Shown here: piece after piece, positions 42,197-54,417 of the stretch
How positions within the stretch are numbered: position 1 is the first letter of the stretch
How the letters are laid out: each line of letters starts with the position of its first letter
Source: Aspidapion aeneum
Taxonomy: Eukaryota > Arthropoda > Insecta > Coleoptera > Brentidae
Reading direction: 5' to 3'
Length of the DNA stretch: 64,000 nucleotides
Assembly (NCBI GenBank): GCA_963576565.1
Contig: OY755038.1
Coordinates: 66,585,908-66,649,907 of the forward strand
Notes under the pieces: generated by a model
Seen by the model: the letters and a program-made list of their open reading frames with translations, nothing else
Told to the model about the DNA's origin: nothing
The model's database searches: none
Program-made: the position numbers and the translations under genes

Positions 42197-43921
42197 ATGC
42201 AGGGTCTCTAACTCCGACTAGTTTGGTAGAGTGAACGACCGTACAAGGTGTCCAGAAAGGGTAAAGGAAATAAACCAGTTTTTTTTATTTTTGAGTTAAT
42301 TTGCAGAGAAAATTTTGGAAAAATATGGAATAAAATATCGGCGATATGGAAGCCACGATAAATCCTCAGGTTTTTTTTATCAGTGGAATTGTGGAACCCA
42401 TTCTGAACAGACAGTTTCTTCCGAGGTCTGTCACCACGTGTTTTATTGCACTTTATTTAAGAAGTGCGAACTGATTGCAATATATATGACCAAATTTACT
42501 TATGAAAGTTTTTTTGCACGTATAACAGGTAGAATAGTATTTTATGGCAAAAATATATAATATAATTTTTCTTATTTACCTAAGAAATAATATTGTTTAG
42601 TTAAATTTTGTTCGTTAGACAAATGAATTAAACTCTTTTGCCTTGTTTTTTTGCCAAGAATATTAAGTCAACGTAATGGCAGACTCCAGCCATGACTCAA
42701 GGAGATTGAACCAAATTAATTATGACATAAAAAGTATTTTTTTTAAAAACGGTTTAAATGTTTTTTTCATGTATTATTATTTTGACCTCTCATTATCTCG
42801 CTAATTTTTTTGCAATTTTTAAACAAGTAGTATTTTTTGAAAATAATTTTAAATATTATCAGCTTTGTTAGAGAGAAGTTTATATTGTCGTGGAACAAAG
42901 GAAAATAAGCGGGTGCATTTGCAACCTTCATTATTCCTTAAAACTAGTTATCGTGGAAAGCTAGCGATATTATCGTAAGCTTAGTCTTGTATCTATCTTC
43001 TGAACTCTGAGATTAACGCGCTTTCAATGGCGCTCCAATCTGTCTTTCCTGAAGGGATTACTTGCAGAAAAGACCATTGAATGACAAGATAGAGACACAA
43101 ATAGATAAGGTATTGATGTTTTACGTAAATTTGTTTTAAGATGTAGTAAAACTAAACTGTTTATTACCAAAAAACTGTTCATTATGGTTCATTTAACTAA
43201 ACTGGGATCCAAAGTGATTTTACATATGACGGATATTATTTGCGGTAACTAAGTTTTGTCCTCCCATAAAATTATGATTAAAAAAATTATTGAGCCACTG
43301 GAAATTTTAAAATAAAGCTAGCAGTTATATGGGAACAACTTTATTCACTTGAAACATAATGTATAGAAGGACGTTTCTTATGGATCCGAGCCGAACCCCA
43401 CCTCATTTTAATATTATTATTAGGTAAATTAATAGCCCATTCATATTAGGAATTAGGAATTCACCTAGAAAAAAATAGGTGCAAGCTGGATTTTTCTATA
43501 TTTATTTCTTAGCATCCGGGACACATCCCCACATATTCTCCGCCAAAATCCTTGAGCTTTGCTAGATATAAGGCCCCAAATGTTCTCAAAATCAGTTTTT
43601 TTGTGATTTGCTCGAAAACTAATAACATTTTCAAAAAAAGTCAAGAGTGACAAAAAATAACTTAAATCATAGGAATTTTAATATGGTGGCCGATTTGTCA
43701 AAATGGTTTTTATTATATCAAATTTTATAGAAAAGAACCGAATCGACCCAGTCCTACTTGAAAACTCTATTACGCTAGATTAAAACAATCAGAATTGAAA
43801 AAAATATCGATACCTCAACCTGACTTTTTGAGGATCTCCCTTTTGGGCATTTTAAGAATTTAGGGAGTGTCGATCGGATCGTTAATACGTCCGTACACTT
43901 TTTTGACGCCATTTTAAATTT
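42197..43921. other. Spacer with one open frame
   Basis: A frame of 81 codons without ATG (42315-42560) is Cys/Tyr/Lys-rich (for example GFFYQWNCGTHSEQ). It follows an acceptor-like TTTGCAG at ~42306; no family is recognised. The rest is AT-rich non-coding. Confidence 0.4.
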
Positions 43922-44143
43922 GCCAAGACTCCTCTGGAAATCTTGGAGTTTCAGCGGGCTTTAAAAACTGCGAAAGAAAATCGCTTATTAATTGATAATG
44001 CTTATTTGAAATCATGCGCTGTTATTAATGAGTATATGACCTCTATAGAGCGGCAACTGGCAAGCTTTGCAAGATTGGGCGTAGATGGCGCTGAAATAAA
44101 CTCGTCTAGTACGCAATATTCAGGGAATACTAGTACAATTTAG
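43922..44143 (+). CDS. Coding-like segment of unknown function
   Basis: An open stretch of ~73 codons without an ATG start reads KTPLEILEFQRALKTAKENR, then IDNAYLKSCAVINEYM, then SIERQLASFARLGVDG, ending at TAG 44141-44143. Composition and predicted helices look protein-like, but no family is recognised. Its 3' third forms the left arm of the hairpin at 44041-44290, so the same peptide-coding sequence exists inverted just downstream. It may be an exon remnant of a host gene or of an unidentified mobile element captured at a palindromic breakpoint. Confidence 0.3.
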   Translation, partial: AKTPLEILEFQRALKTAKENRLLIDNAYLKSCAVINEYMTSIERQLASFARLGVDGAEINSSSTQYSGNTSTI

Positions 44144-44290
44144 TTGCATGAGCAAGTTCCGAGGTTCATGTCTGTCATTTAAATGTCCTTAGATCATAGT
44201 ACTTGTCTGTGAATATTGCGTACTAGACGAATTTATTTCAGCGACATCTGCCCCTCAATGTAGCAAAGCTCGCTGGTTGCCTCTCTATAG
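44041..44290. repeat. Large hairpin, ~95-bp arms
   Basis: Bases 44041-44136 (CTATAGAG... GTCTAGTACGCAATATTC) are inverted at about 44195-44290 (GAATATTGCGTACTAGAC... CTCTATAG) with moderate divergence; the loop is ~58 bases. The right arm directly abuts the (GTCT)n repeat copy D. Confidence 0.8.
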
Positions 44291-44419
44291 TATATACTAT
44301 ACTATAGTAGTGTGAGCTATGGTGATCCTAATTTTTTCGAGAAGAAAAAAGTTGCTCCGATTTCAAAAATTTTTATATATCTTTGCGTTTCAGATGATTT
44401 TGAAACTTTTTGTCGCGCC

Positions 44420-44451
<32 letters not shown>

Positions 44452-45025
44452 GCTGTATGTCTGTCTGTAACGACCAACGCGCATAACTCAAAAACCGCTC
44501 GGCCGATTTTAATGAAATTTGGTACCTAGGGTGGGTCTTGGGTCGAGACGGTCCCATTTAAAAACGAACAAAATCCACCGAACACAAACCACATAAAAGG
44601 GTGGGGGAAGATTTCAAAAATTAGAGTTTATGTGAAAATATGGCGTGTGTTATATCAAACGAAAGGTAATTGAGTATGAAGTTAAACAAAATACATTTTA
44701 GTTTTTTTTTTCTTCAAAAAGGGTGGGGGTAGATTTCAAAAATTAGAGTTTACGTGAAAATATGGCGTGTGTGATATCAAACGAAAGGTAATTGAGTCCG
44801 GAGTTAAACAAAATATATTTTAGTTTCTGTTTTTTTAAGGGTGGGGGTAGATTTCAAAAATTTGAGTTTAAGACAAAACATGGCTTGTGTGGTATCAAAC
44901 AAAAGGTAATTTAGTCTGGTGTTGAATAAGATATATTTCAAGTTTTAGTTTTATTAGCTCGCACGTACACTATAACTATAGTACCTAGTGTGAGCTTAGG
45001 GGCCCATATATTGGCAGACTATTTT
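44291..45025 (+). repeat. (GTCT)n hairpin-bounded repeat, copy D
   Basis: The first half of the 5' palindrome is missing, replaced by the edge of the upstream hairpin; the rest is complete, including three tandem units and the 3' palindrome. It runs directly into copy E. Confidence 0.85.
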
Positions 45026-45936
<911 letters not shown>

Positions 45937-46230
45937 CATATCTTACTACATAGAAATATGAAATCTTTAGAGCTGATAAATTTTGGTACCCAATCGTCAA
46001 AATTAGACAATAATCTATAAAAATTGCAAGTTTTGCAATGCCGAATTTGTTTTGACTGCAGTCAGTGTTATTTTGAAGTTTGGTGGGGTAAATAGGTGTT
46101 TTTTAATGGTCTGGTCCCTTTCGCTCGTGAGGCTCAAACCGTTAAATATATTTGGTTTTGGTAAGTACACTTTAAATGGTAGCATGTTGGCTTTCTTTTA
46201 GTAGTATAGTTAGAAAGATTATAGGGATCT

Positions 46231-46992
46231 AAAAAAAAATACTCTGCCAATATATGGGCCCCTAAGCTCACACTAGGTACTATAGTTATAGTTTACGTGT
46301 GAGCTAATATAACTAAAAACTGAAATATATTTTATTCAACTCCAGACTAAATTACCTTTTGTTTGATACCACACAAACCATGTTTTGACTTAAACTCAAA
46401 TTTTTAAAATCTAGCCCCACCCAAAAAAAAAACACAAAAACTATAATGTATTTTGTTAAACTCCGGACTCAATTACTTTCGTTTGATATCACACACGCCA
46501 TATTTTCACTTAAACTCTAATTTTTGAAATATACTCCCACCCTTTTTTTAAAATAAATTAAAATGTATTTTGTTTAACTCCAGACTCAATTACCTTTCGT
46601 TTGATATCACACATGCCATATTTGCACATAAACTCTAATTTTTTTAATTTACCCCCACCCTTTTATTCGGTTTGTGTTTGGTGGATTTTGTTCATTTTTA
46701 AATGGGACCATCTCGACCCAAGACCCAGCCTAGGTACCAAATTTCATTAAAATCGGCCAAGCGGTTTTTGAGTTATGCGCGTTGGTCGTTACAGACATAC
46801 AGACAGACAGACAGACAGACATACAGACAGACATACAGACAGACAGACAGACGGCGCAACAAAAAAGTTTCAAAATCATCTGAAACGCAATGATATATAA
46901 AAAATTTTGAAATCGGAGCAACTTTTTTTTTCTCGAAAAAATTAGGATCACCAAAGCTCACACTACTATGGTATAGTATATGTGGGAGCTAA
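46231..46992 (-). repeat. (GTCT)n hairpin-bounded repeat, copy F (inverted)
   Basis: Full-length copy in the opposite orientation to A-E: AAAAATACTCTGCCAA at the left, three tandem units, (AGAC)n at about 46793-46853, 5' palindrome at the right ending TGTGGGAGCTAA. With copy E it forms a large inverted pair 0.3 kb apart. Confidence 0.85.
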
Positions 46993-47030
46993 TATTTACA
47001 ATTAAACAAAAAATTGTAACTTACGAGAGA

Positions 47031-47793
47031 GGTAACTTTGGTACATCTACCAAAGTTAGACCACAAACGTTGTTATAATGGAAGCCAATTTAAGACACGT
47101 CGTGTACCAAAGTTACACCCAGTTCTAAAATGTGAACTTTTAGAATGTTTTGCTATATATCACACAGTTTACTTTTTTAAACTAAATAATTCCTTGCAAT
47201 TCACGGCGCGGCCGGCGTGGCGCCTACTTGGGGCGACAAGTATGAAGGGGTGTTCAAGAAAAAGTCAGAAACTTTTTGAGAAATTATAATACGTTAATAT
47301 TTTACCAGGCATGTAACTTGGGTTTCGCAAAGTACCTTTTAGTTATTTTAAGGAGGGACGGTAATAATATTGGAGTGGCTTGGGCTCCCTTTTTGCCTCG
47401 CCACCGGAATGCAATAAAAATACACCAAATATCAAATAATAGTTTGTGATAATATGATATATTTAAAAAACGGTTGTTTAAAACAAAGGGTTTAGGCTCG
47501 GTTTTTTGCTGCACATTCTCTGCCTAAAATATGACAAAATATATATTTTTTAATTTACCTTTCTTCAAAGAATTTAATGCAATATATTTTTCGGAAAAAC
47601 TTATATACTTGTGAAATATTTATACAAAAAAGTCTTAATTTGTCAGTTTACCCTATAAAAAAACCATATCTATGCTTTTATTTGCCTTACCCAGAACTGT
47701 CGAAACTTTAATTATCAATAGCCCAAGCGCGGTTAGTGTGTTAATTTAAGTTTAATTTAAAAAAAAACCAGGGAAAATCGTACCAAAGTTACC
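47031..47793. mobile_element. Inverted-repeat element with GGTAACTTTGGTAC ends
   Basis: GGTAACTTTGGTAC at 47031-47044 is inverted at 47780-47793 (GTACCAAAGTTACC). A third, internal copy GTACCAAAGTTACACCC lies at 47104-47120, and a partial one (ACCAAAGTTA) at 47049-47058. No transposase. An 83-codon frame from 47038 begins inside the terminal repeat and has no domain. It is probably non-autonomous. Confidence 0.6.
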
Positions 47794-48366
47794 CCAGCTT
47801 GTGGTACTGTTTTTGGTATTCCACAAATGTAAGAAAAAAAAGAACATTAAAAAAGTGGGTTAGTGTACCTAGTCGACTAAAATGGTTGTCATTTTAATAA
47901 AACAACTTTTTAATGAAATTATAAAAAAAAAATTCCGTCAATACATCGGGCAAAAAAGTCTTTATTTCTGAGTATTTGCTTTTGCCAATAAACTTCGTAA
48001 AACAAGTTTTTTTAAAAACGCCCGAGGCAACCGGCATCGGCAGTCTTCTATATTAAAAATGCAAAAGGCCGCTGTCACCTTTCTGCAGTTTATTTTAGAC
48101 GAGTCGTTAAATACCGAGATGAATTCCATCAAAGGAGCATGCGCCAAAATTAACGTCAAAATGTCTAATTTAAATTATTGGCGCGAGATCGAAGAGCTCA
48201 ACGTATAATAAAAAATTCAAGGTATAAAATAATGGTCAATTCTAATTTTTTAGGTATGATTTTATGTCGGTACCGGGTGGTTTATCATTGAAAATAAATT
48301 GAGATTTTTTTGGTTAATTATGACAACTTTAAAAGCCAACATAATTTTTTTCTATCCGTCACCATG
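47794..48366. other. Spacer; left partner of a distant inverted repeat
   Basis: Bases 48099-48127 are the exact inverted complement of about 49770-49798 (shared word AATTCATCTCGGTATTTAAC and more), with weaker similarity outward. A 65-codon minus-strand frame (48159-47962) has no recognised motif. Confidence 0.45.
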
Positions 48367-49205
48367 TACATAGTGTCCCAAATTCAATGTTTTTGGGGGG
48401 TTTCGAGTATTTCTAGAGGGGCTAAAAAAAACTGATCCCCCTTTGATATAGCAAGCCGTTTTTAAACTACGGGGTGTTTTTAAAAAGTCTGCATTTTGGG
48501 AAGGGGCCTATAACTTGTTTATTTATTAATATTTTTTATTTCTGTGAAAACATTCTTAAGAAACTTTTTTAAGAGGAATTCAACTGTTAAATTAAATTTC
48601 ATTTGTCACGTTTAGTTTTTGAGATATCACATAAATTAATTTTTCTTAATGGTACGATCCCTTTATTTCTTTGTATTTGTTTTATTTTTACCACATATTT
48701 TAGTTTGCTTAATTGGTTTAAAATATTTTAATATAAAATTATAAAAATAATAAAGAGGTGATTAAAAAATAAAAATAAAGAAAACAATAAAAAAATTAAA
48801 TATTGAGTGTGATTCATCATTTTAAAGGAAATTTTAAGCTGATTTTAAAAATCTAATAAAAAAAGAGTTATTCTGTAAGAAAAATAACAACTTTATGCAA
48901 TATTTTAAAAACCAAAAGAAATAAATAAAAACCGTTTACATCTGTCAATTCTTCAAGAAAAGATCTATAAGAAAGCTATTTACACAAAAACAAAATTTTC
49001 ATAAACAAAAAAGTTATAGACCCCCTCCCAAAATGCAGACAAAAACACTCCGTAGCTTAAAAACGGCTTGCTATATCTAAATGTGGTTTTCACCTTTAGG
49101 CTTCTCTTGAAATTTGAGCGTCGCAAAGGGGGGGTCAGATTTTTTCTATCTCCCCTAGAAATACCCGACACCACAAAAAAACAACGAATTTGGGACACCC
49201 TGTAC
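48367..49205. mobile_element. Foldback element with ~300-bp arms (ACAGGGTGTCCC family)
   Basis: The left arm 48367-48660 and right arm about 48890-49205 are inverted complements. Paired words include GTGTCCCAAATTC, TATTTCTAG(A/G)GG, TATAGCAAGCCGTTTTTAA and GCATTTTGGGA. The right terminus is GGGACACCCTGTA. The central ~230 bp, with CATCATTTTAAAGGAAATTT, also occurs at 30,660-30,710 in another copy of the family. Non-coding. Confidence 0.85.
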
Positions 49206-49250
49206 AGGGTGTGACAATGAAGTCGATTTTTTTAGAGGGAACACCCTGTA
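49203..49250. repeat. 48-bp mini-palindrome made of foldback ends
   Basis: TACAGGGTGT (49203) and ACACCCTGTA (49241-49250) bracket only 28 bases. The left half overlaps the terminus of the 48367-49205 element. Confidence 0.6.
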
Positions 49251-49347
49251 TATTTTTGCATTTTAAGATCTTTTATTTCTGATTTCAAAAATATACAATA
49301 TCTACGTGCAGCGATTAATATTTTTTGAGGTATATGCAGTATTTCTT

Positions 49348-49662
49348 CTATATGATCTTATGCATTTCACGTTTATTTTGTTTTGCCATGGGAGTATTGA
49401 CTCTCAACTCCAATGTTTCTTCAAGTATTTCTTGATTGTGTTTGTATTTCAAATCATCACACAGATCCAAGTTTTTTGGGAAGGAGCATTTACATTCTAG
49501 GCATCTAAACATAAAAACACTTTCTGCATAGGAATACCTTTGTTTTTGTATGCCATGTTTACTTTGACAGTGTTTATTCAAATTAAATTGGGCACTAAAT
49601 AATTTGTTACACAACTTGCACGTCACCGGGATTTTCACAGCACAAAAACGACGAATTTTCAT
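49348..49662 (-). CDS. Small C2H2 zinc-finger protein or remnant
   Basis: An ATG-started 104-codon frame on the minus strand. The first finger is canonical: CKLCNKLFSAQFNLNKH with C15, C18, H31 and H36 (C-x2-C-x12-H-x4-H). The second (C54, C57, H75) has an aspartate where the first zinc histidine is expected, so it is degenerate. The C-terminus is acidic/basic with no further domain. It lies between a foldback element and protein-like remnants, inside a pair of distant inverted repeats (48099 and 49770), so it may be cargo or coding remnant of an unidentified element. Nucleic-acid binding is inferred from the finger only. Confidence 0.45.
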   Translation of the reverse strand: MKIRRFCAVKIPVTCKLCNKLFSAQFNLNKHCQSKHGIQKQRYSYAESVFMFRCLECKCSFPKNLDLCDDLKYKHNQEILEETLELRVNTPMAKQNKREMHKII

Positions 49663-49982
49663 AAAAAAGAACTAGAAATTATTAAAGTTTTGCTGTATAA
49701 AACCATACTGGAATATCTCTCAGTTGATTGGTTGGCAGAAGTGACAGAACAACGCTTGCGCACGTCTTGGAATTCATCTCGGTATTTAACGACTCGTTAT
49801 TTTAGGTGTAGATTCGGGTCGCAAGGGTCACACAATTTTTTGCCAATTTTTTTTGTTATATTTTTTACAGTATTCGTTAGATCGCAGTTCAATACTTCAA
49901 GATTTTATAATAGTCCTAACGAGGTCAAAGTCGCGTCTTGTTTTGTTTATATAAAAAACGGCGTTAAATATCTATAAACTAT

Positions 49983-50529
49983 CATGTTCAGCTCAATCTT
50001 CGCAATCAACTGGAAAGTTTGCAGATTTAGAAACAAAAATCGCTCAAAAAGGAGAGTCTAACATGGACTACAATACTGATGAAGACGATCTGGCAAGAGA
50101 AACTGAGTGGATCAGACGAAAAGGAAAATGGGTTGAAAAAACGTCGAATGGATACTTCGCTTTCACCATCACAAAAAAGCTCGGGAACTAGAGAGCCCTT
50201 TAGTGAACCAAAAAATAAAGAACCCCCTCCTAAAGTTAAAAAAGCTCAATTACCTCCAGCGCTGTATGACAATGTATTTTAATTACTAAAAGAACAAACC
50301 GCATTTGATACAAAAACGCGTTTATAATAATTATAGGAATAGTGATGGTGATTTGGCTTTAAAATAAGTGCGCAGGAAAAGGTTTGTGTGTATTCCACTT
50401 TGCGCATATGCAAAAGTAGGTATGCCCAATGTTTCTTCTTTGCTGTCACTCGTAGAAAATATTGGTTTTCCTAATCAGTGCGCTGAGGTTATGCTTTCTC
50501 GAATACGAAAGCAGTTAGAAAAACGAAGT
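49983..50529 (+). pseudogene. Decayed protein-coding remnant, possibly non-LTR ORF1
   Basis: One frame reads ADLETKIAQKGESNMDYNTD and then DEDDLARETEWIRRKGK. After a frame change the 50079-50282 frame reads KKRRMDTSLSPSQKSS and then PPPKVKKAQLPPALYDN. A third stretch (50416-50529) gives NVSSLLSLVENIGFPNQCAE and RIRKQLEKRS before a stop. Low-complexity, basic, Ser/Pro-rich sequence of this type is seen in ORF1 (gag-like) proteins of Jockey-type elements, but no knuckle is left and the assignment is tentative. Stops and shifts make it dead. Confidence 0.4.
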
Positions 50530-50911
50530 TAGCTTTAAGTGCGGGAAAACTACAATGCGCACGTGTCAGGAACAATATACATTAAAGTGGATTGGTCAGG
50601 CGGGCGCTCGATACTGTGGCTACGGGGCTGGTTGACATTAGTACGACGGCCGACAAGACGTAGCTTTACGAGACTTAACCCATGCTTATCTCATGCAGCG
50701 AAGCCCAGCGATGTAGTGAACTACCAAAACGGAATGCCGACCAAATTAGATTAAAGCATTTCCCAGTTACACCAAGTGCATATCAACTTTAAGTATCTAA
50801 TATTCTTTTTTTGAGTGTGTGGAATACAATAAAATAAAATTAAAAAAAGAATAAACCGAAACGCACACACACAGACGACACATTGAACTACTAGAAGGTC
50901 CAAACCGATAT

Positions 50912-51080
50912 GAAAGCATTGTATGACAATGGATTTTGGTTGCTAAGGGAACAAACGGCATTTAACATAAAAACGCGCCCAAAATATGGTAAAACTTTTT
51001 CCGCACTGTGCGGGGGAATGCGCTGGGTGCTTTGCGTATACAAAAGTGTGCGCAAAATAGCTTATTTGCGGCCACTCTTA
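50912..51080 (+). pseudogene. Diverged second copy of part of the 50-kb remnant
   Basis: ALYDNGFWLLREQTAFNIKT parallels the ALYDN and following region at 50262-50320 (LYDNVF, then EQTAFDTKT after a stop). Sequence similarity continues through AAAACGCG and TGCGCATA/TGCGTATA words. The two copies are ~640 bp apart in direct orientation. Confidence 0.45.
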
Positions 51081-51240
51081 GAAAAAAAAAGTTGTCGATC
51101 ACACATGATTTTTTTAAATTATTTTTTTTTTTTAATTTTGAGGTTTGTCTTATATTACCCAATTTAAAATTTAAAATCCTTAGAAGTTTAATTATTTTTC
51201 TAAAAACACCTGACAATGTTAAATACAACATACATTGAGT

Positions 51241-53003
51241 TCTTCTCTAACACACATAACTTAAAAATTAATCATAACTCTTTCAGTGCACGAATGTCTA
51301 AAATTTGAGTGGCTCACACTATGTAAGACTGACAAGGCTATAAATAAAATAAAATTCACATAATAAGCGGCTTTTAATGATGCAATAAAGAAAAATTTTA
51401 TAAGTATTTAATACCTATTTAACAGAATTTTTTTGAGGTTAGATATTTTGAATTTACTTTCTTTCAATACTTTCTTGTATTTTTGTATTTTCGTCATCTT
51501 TAAAGGGGTGGATTACTCATAGAAAAGACCATTGAATCCTTCGAAAGCCGAGATGTAATAAGGATCGAGGGGCGAAGTTCGTCTTACACTTGCTATATAA
51601 AAGAAAAAAAACGAAGATTTTACAAATTACTCTAAGCTATCACAGCGGCCCTGACAAGTTTTGGGTGTGACATCGGTAACAAGCATTGAGTTGTATAACG
51701 CCCTAAAAGGGCGTTAGAGACGGAAAGACAAGGCATTTTTTATTGACCCTATCCAATTTGGTTCCTATGGTCGGGTATTTCTTTTACAATAAAAACAGAG
51801 ATAGACATTATTGAACATGTGAAACGGACAAAGATAGGGTGATTTTGCATGCTAATAATACCCTAGATAATATAAGGGTACTTTTATCTCTTTCACACTG
51901 ACGGCATAAGTGTCACAGAAAAGCAGCTGGCTACCTTTAATTCACCTGCCGTATTTTGAGTGATTCTACCTGTTAGTCCGTGTATACAGGGAAAACTGAT
52001 AGACAATGTTGTCTAAGTACGGAAATGATTTTTTTTTAATTTTGTGCGGGAATATTACAAAAAGAAATCTTAAAACGTTTAAAAACAAGTTTAGAAGTAA
52101 CTATTTGAGTTTAAACATGGTCCAAAATTGTTTTTTGTGCAAAAGAAGAAAAAAAATCCATAAAAAAACAACATTTCATGGGTAAGTCGTCTTGACGGAT
52201 AGTTTTTCCTAAAACACGAGAAAGTTCAGTAGCGTCACGATAGATAGTTTTTTCTGCGACTGTGCGATTTTACCCTCACACATTTTGATTCAGAAAGTGT
52301 CACTTCCCCGCACTTTTTTTTGCATTGCATGAAAATTAACAAAAAGTATTTGATTTTCTTAAAAATGATTTCTTTTTAAATGCTTACATACCGATTTTTA
52401 TCCAGTTGTTTTTGTTTTTTCGAACCAAACTTTTGACATGTCACGGTCGAGTTTCATACATCTTGATGAATTGTTACACACACTGATCTATGTTTTTATA
52501 AATTTCGATAAATTTAATGTTTTTTGCGGACTTTACAGTAATTTTAAGTTAAATTTTGGTCTTTCATCGCGAAAGTATATATTTATTATTATATGACCAC
52601 CGCGACCGGTCTACAGGCCGGTATCATATGTTTATGTCCTTCTAATGTCATTTGACTATCATGCTGTCTTACTTAATAAGGTCACTTAGTTTAATTAATA
52701 ATTTTGTCCTACATAATATAAAAGAAGAATAGAAACCAACAAAAAATTTGTGACACTTCGATTACCCATTTTCTTTGATTGCGATGGATTAGGGTGACCA
52801 GATTACGGTTTATTAGGGTGCCCAGAGTGCGCAAAAAAAGATTTTGAAAAATTTCCCTAAAAAAATTGAACACCAAACACTCACTCGCCACTCAATGTTT
52901 ATGGTCGCATACACTAATCCTAACTCGATTTCCGACGATTATGGACAATGGTTACCCCCTGGACATAAACCTAACAACTTTTACTATATTTATTAACAAT
53001 AGG
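51241..53003. other. Spacer
   Basis: No gene recognised. Contains a perfect 9-bp-arm hairpin TAACGCCCT-AAA-AGGGCGTTA at 51696-51716 and a short palindrome GACCGGTCTACAGGCCGGTATC-like at about 52593-52626. Confidence 0.5.
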
Positions 53004-53752
53004 TAGGTTAGGTTTGGTTAGGTTGGGTTAGGTTGGGTTAGGTTGGGTTAGGTTGGGTTGGGTTGGGTTGGGTTATGTTGGGTTAGGTTGGGTTAGGTTG
53101 GGTTAGGTTGGGTTAGGTTGGGTTAGGTTGGGTTAGGTTGGGTTAGGTTGGGTTAGGTTGGGTTAGGTTGGGTTAGGTTGGGTTAGGTTGGGTTAGGTTG
53201 GGTTAGGTTGGGTTAGGTTGGGTTAGGTTGGGTTAGGTTGGGTTAGGTTGGGTTAGGTTGGGTTAGGTTGGGTTAGGTTGGGTTAGGTTGGGTTAGGTTG
53301 GGTTAGGTTGGGTTAGGTTGGGTTAGGTTGGGTTAGGTTGGGTTAGGTTGGGTTAGGTTGGGTTAGGTTGGGTTAGGTTGGGTTAGGTTGGGTTAGGTTG
53401 GGTTAGATGGGTTAGGTTGGGTTAGGTTGGGTTAGGTTGGGTTAGGTTGGGTTAGGTTGGGTTAGGTTGGGTTAGGTTGGGTTAGGTTGGGTTAGGTTGG
53501 GTTAGGTTGGGTTAGGTTGGGTTAGGTTGGGTTAGGTTGGGTTAGGTTGGGTTAGGTTGGGTTAGGTTGGGTTAGGTTGGGTTAGGTTGGGTTAGGTTGG
53601 GTTAGGTTGGGTTAGGTTGGGTTAGGTTGGGTTAGGTTGGGTTAGGTTGGGTTAGGTTGGGTTAGGTTGGGTTAGGTTGGGTTAGGTTGGGTTAGGTTGG
53701 GTTAGGTTGGGTTAGGTTGGGTTAGGTTGGGTTAGGTTGGGTTAGGTTGGTT
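53004..53752 (+). repeat. (GGTTAGGTTG)n array, ~75 units
   Basis: An almost perfect 10-bp tandem repeat, equivalent to alternating TTAGG and TTGGG. One GGTTAGATGG variant (53401-53410) shifts the phase. Near the left end (53052-53075) a few GGGTTGGGTTG units lack the A. The insect telomere repeat is TTAGG, so this is a telomere-like higher-order derivative, here interstitial. Confidence 0.97.
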
Positions 53753-53930
53753 CAGTTTGAGTATGTTCGGTTAGGTTCCGCTAGGATTGTTTAGGTTAGG
53801 TTTAGCTATATTCGGTTAGGTTCGGTTCAGTTTAAGCAAATCGAACCGAACCAAACCGAACCGTTAGATTCGGTTTGATTTGGTTCATTTCGATACGGAT
53901 GGGTTCAGTTTGCTTTTGTTCAGTTAGACC
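53753..53930. repeat. Degenerate edge of the array with GGTTCGGTT palindrome
   Basis: The repeat decays into GGTTCGGTT, GGTTAGGTTC and similar words. TTCGGTTCAGTTT at about 53818-53833 is mirrored by AAACCGAACC-type words at 53841-53863, giving a hairpin. Confidence 0.6.
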
Positions 53931-54417
53931 TTCGATAAATTTTAAAAAAGTAAATAATTATTAATTTTTAGTGTTTTAAGGAATAAAAATTGATATAATG
54001 TTCAATTAAACTAATTTTTATTTGTAAAAATGTAGGAATCATAATTTTCTTGATTTTGTTTTGAATTTCATGCTTTTTTAAAAATTGTGCATTTTCATAA
54101 AAGGACCAAAAAAACTGACCCGATTTCGATCAGTGACCTTAGTTATTTCAAGTTTTTGTTGACAGCTGATAGACGTCAGGGACCGTTTTGTTTCAGTTTG
54201 AAATGAGAAAATGCTTCTTTTGTAGCAATTTGTATGGGTTTTAATGGGGTTTTAAGAATGTTTCAATTTCAATTTTTTTAACAAAATCAACGATAGTCCG
54301 CAATTTTTTTTTTAGAAATCACTATAAAATGGTCTAAAATTATCATTTTTCAAAAAACTTCGTAGTTTTAAGAAAGGTGGTAAAACGTACCAGACCCCTG
54401 AAAAGTGTTGCAGTCTA
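53931..54417. other. Spacer
   Basis: AT-rich, no recognised gene or repeat. Confidence 0.5.

Noticed and set aside
51696..51716. Rho-independent terminator
   Set aside because: Perfect hairpin without a following T-run, in a eukaryotic context; probably a chance or element-derived palindrome.
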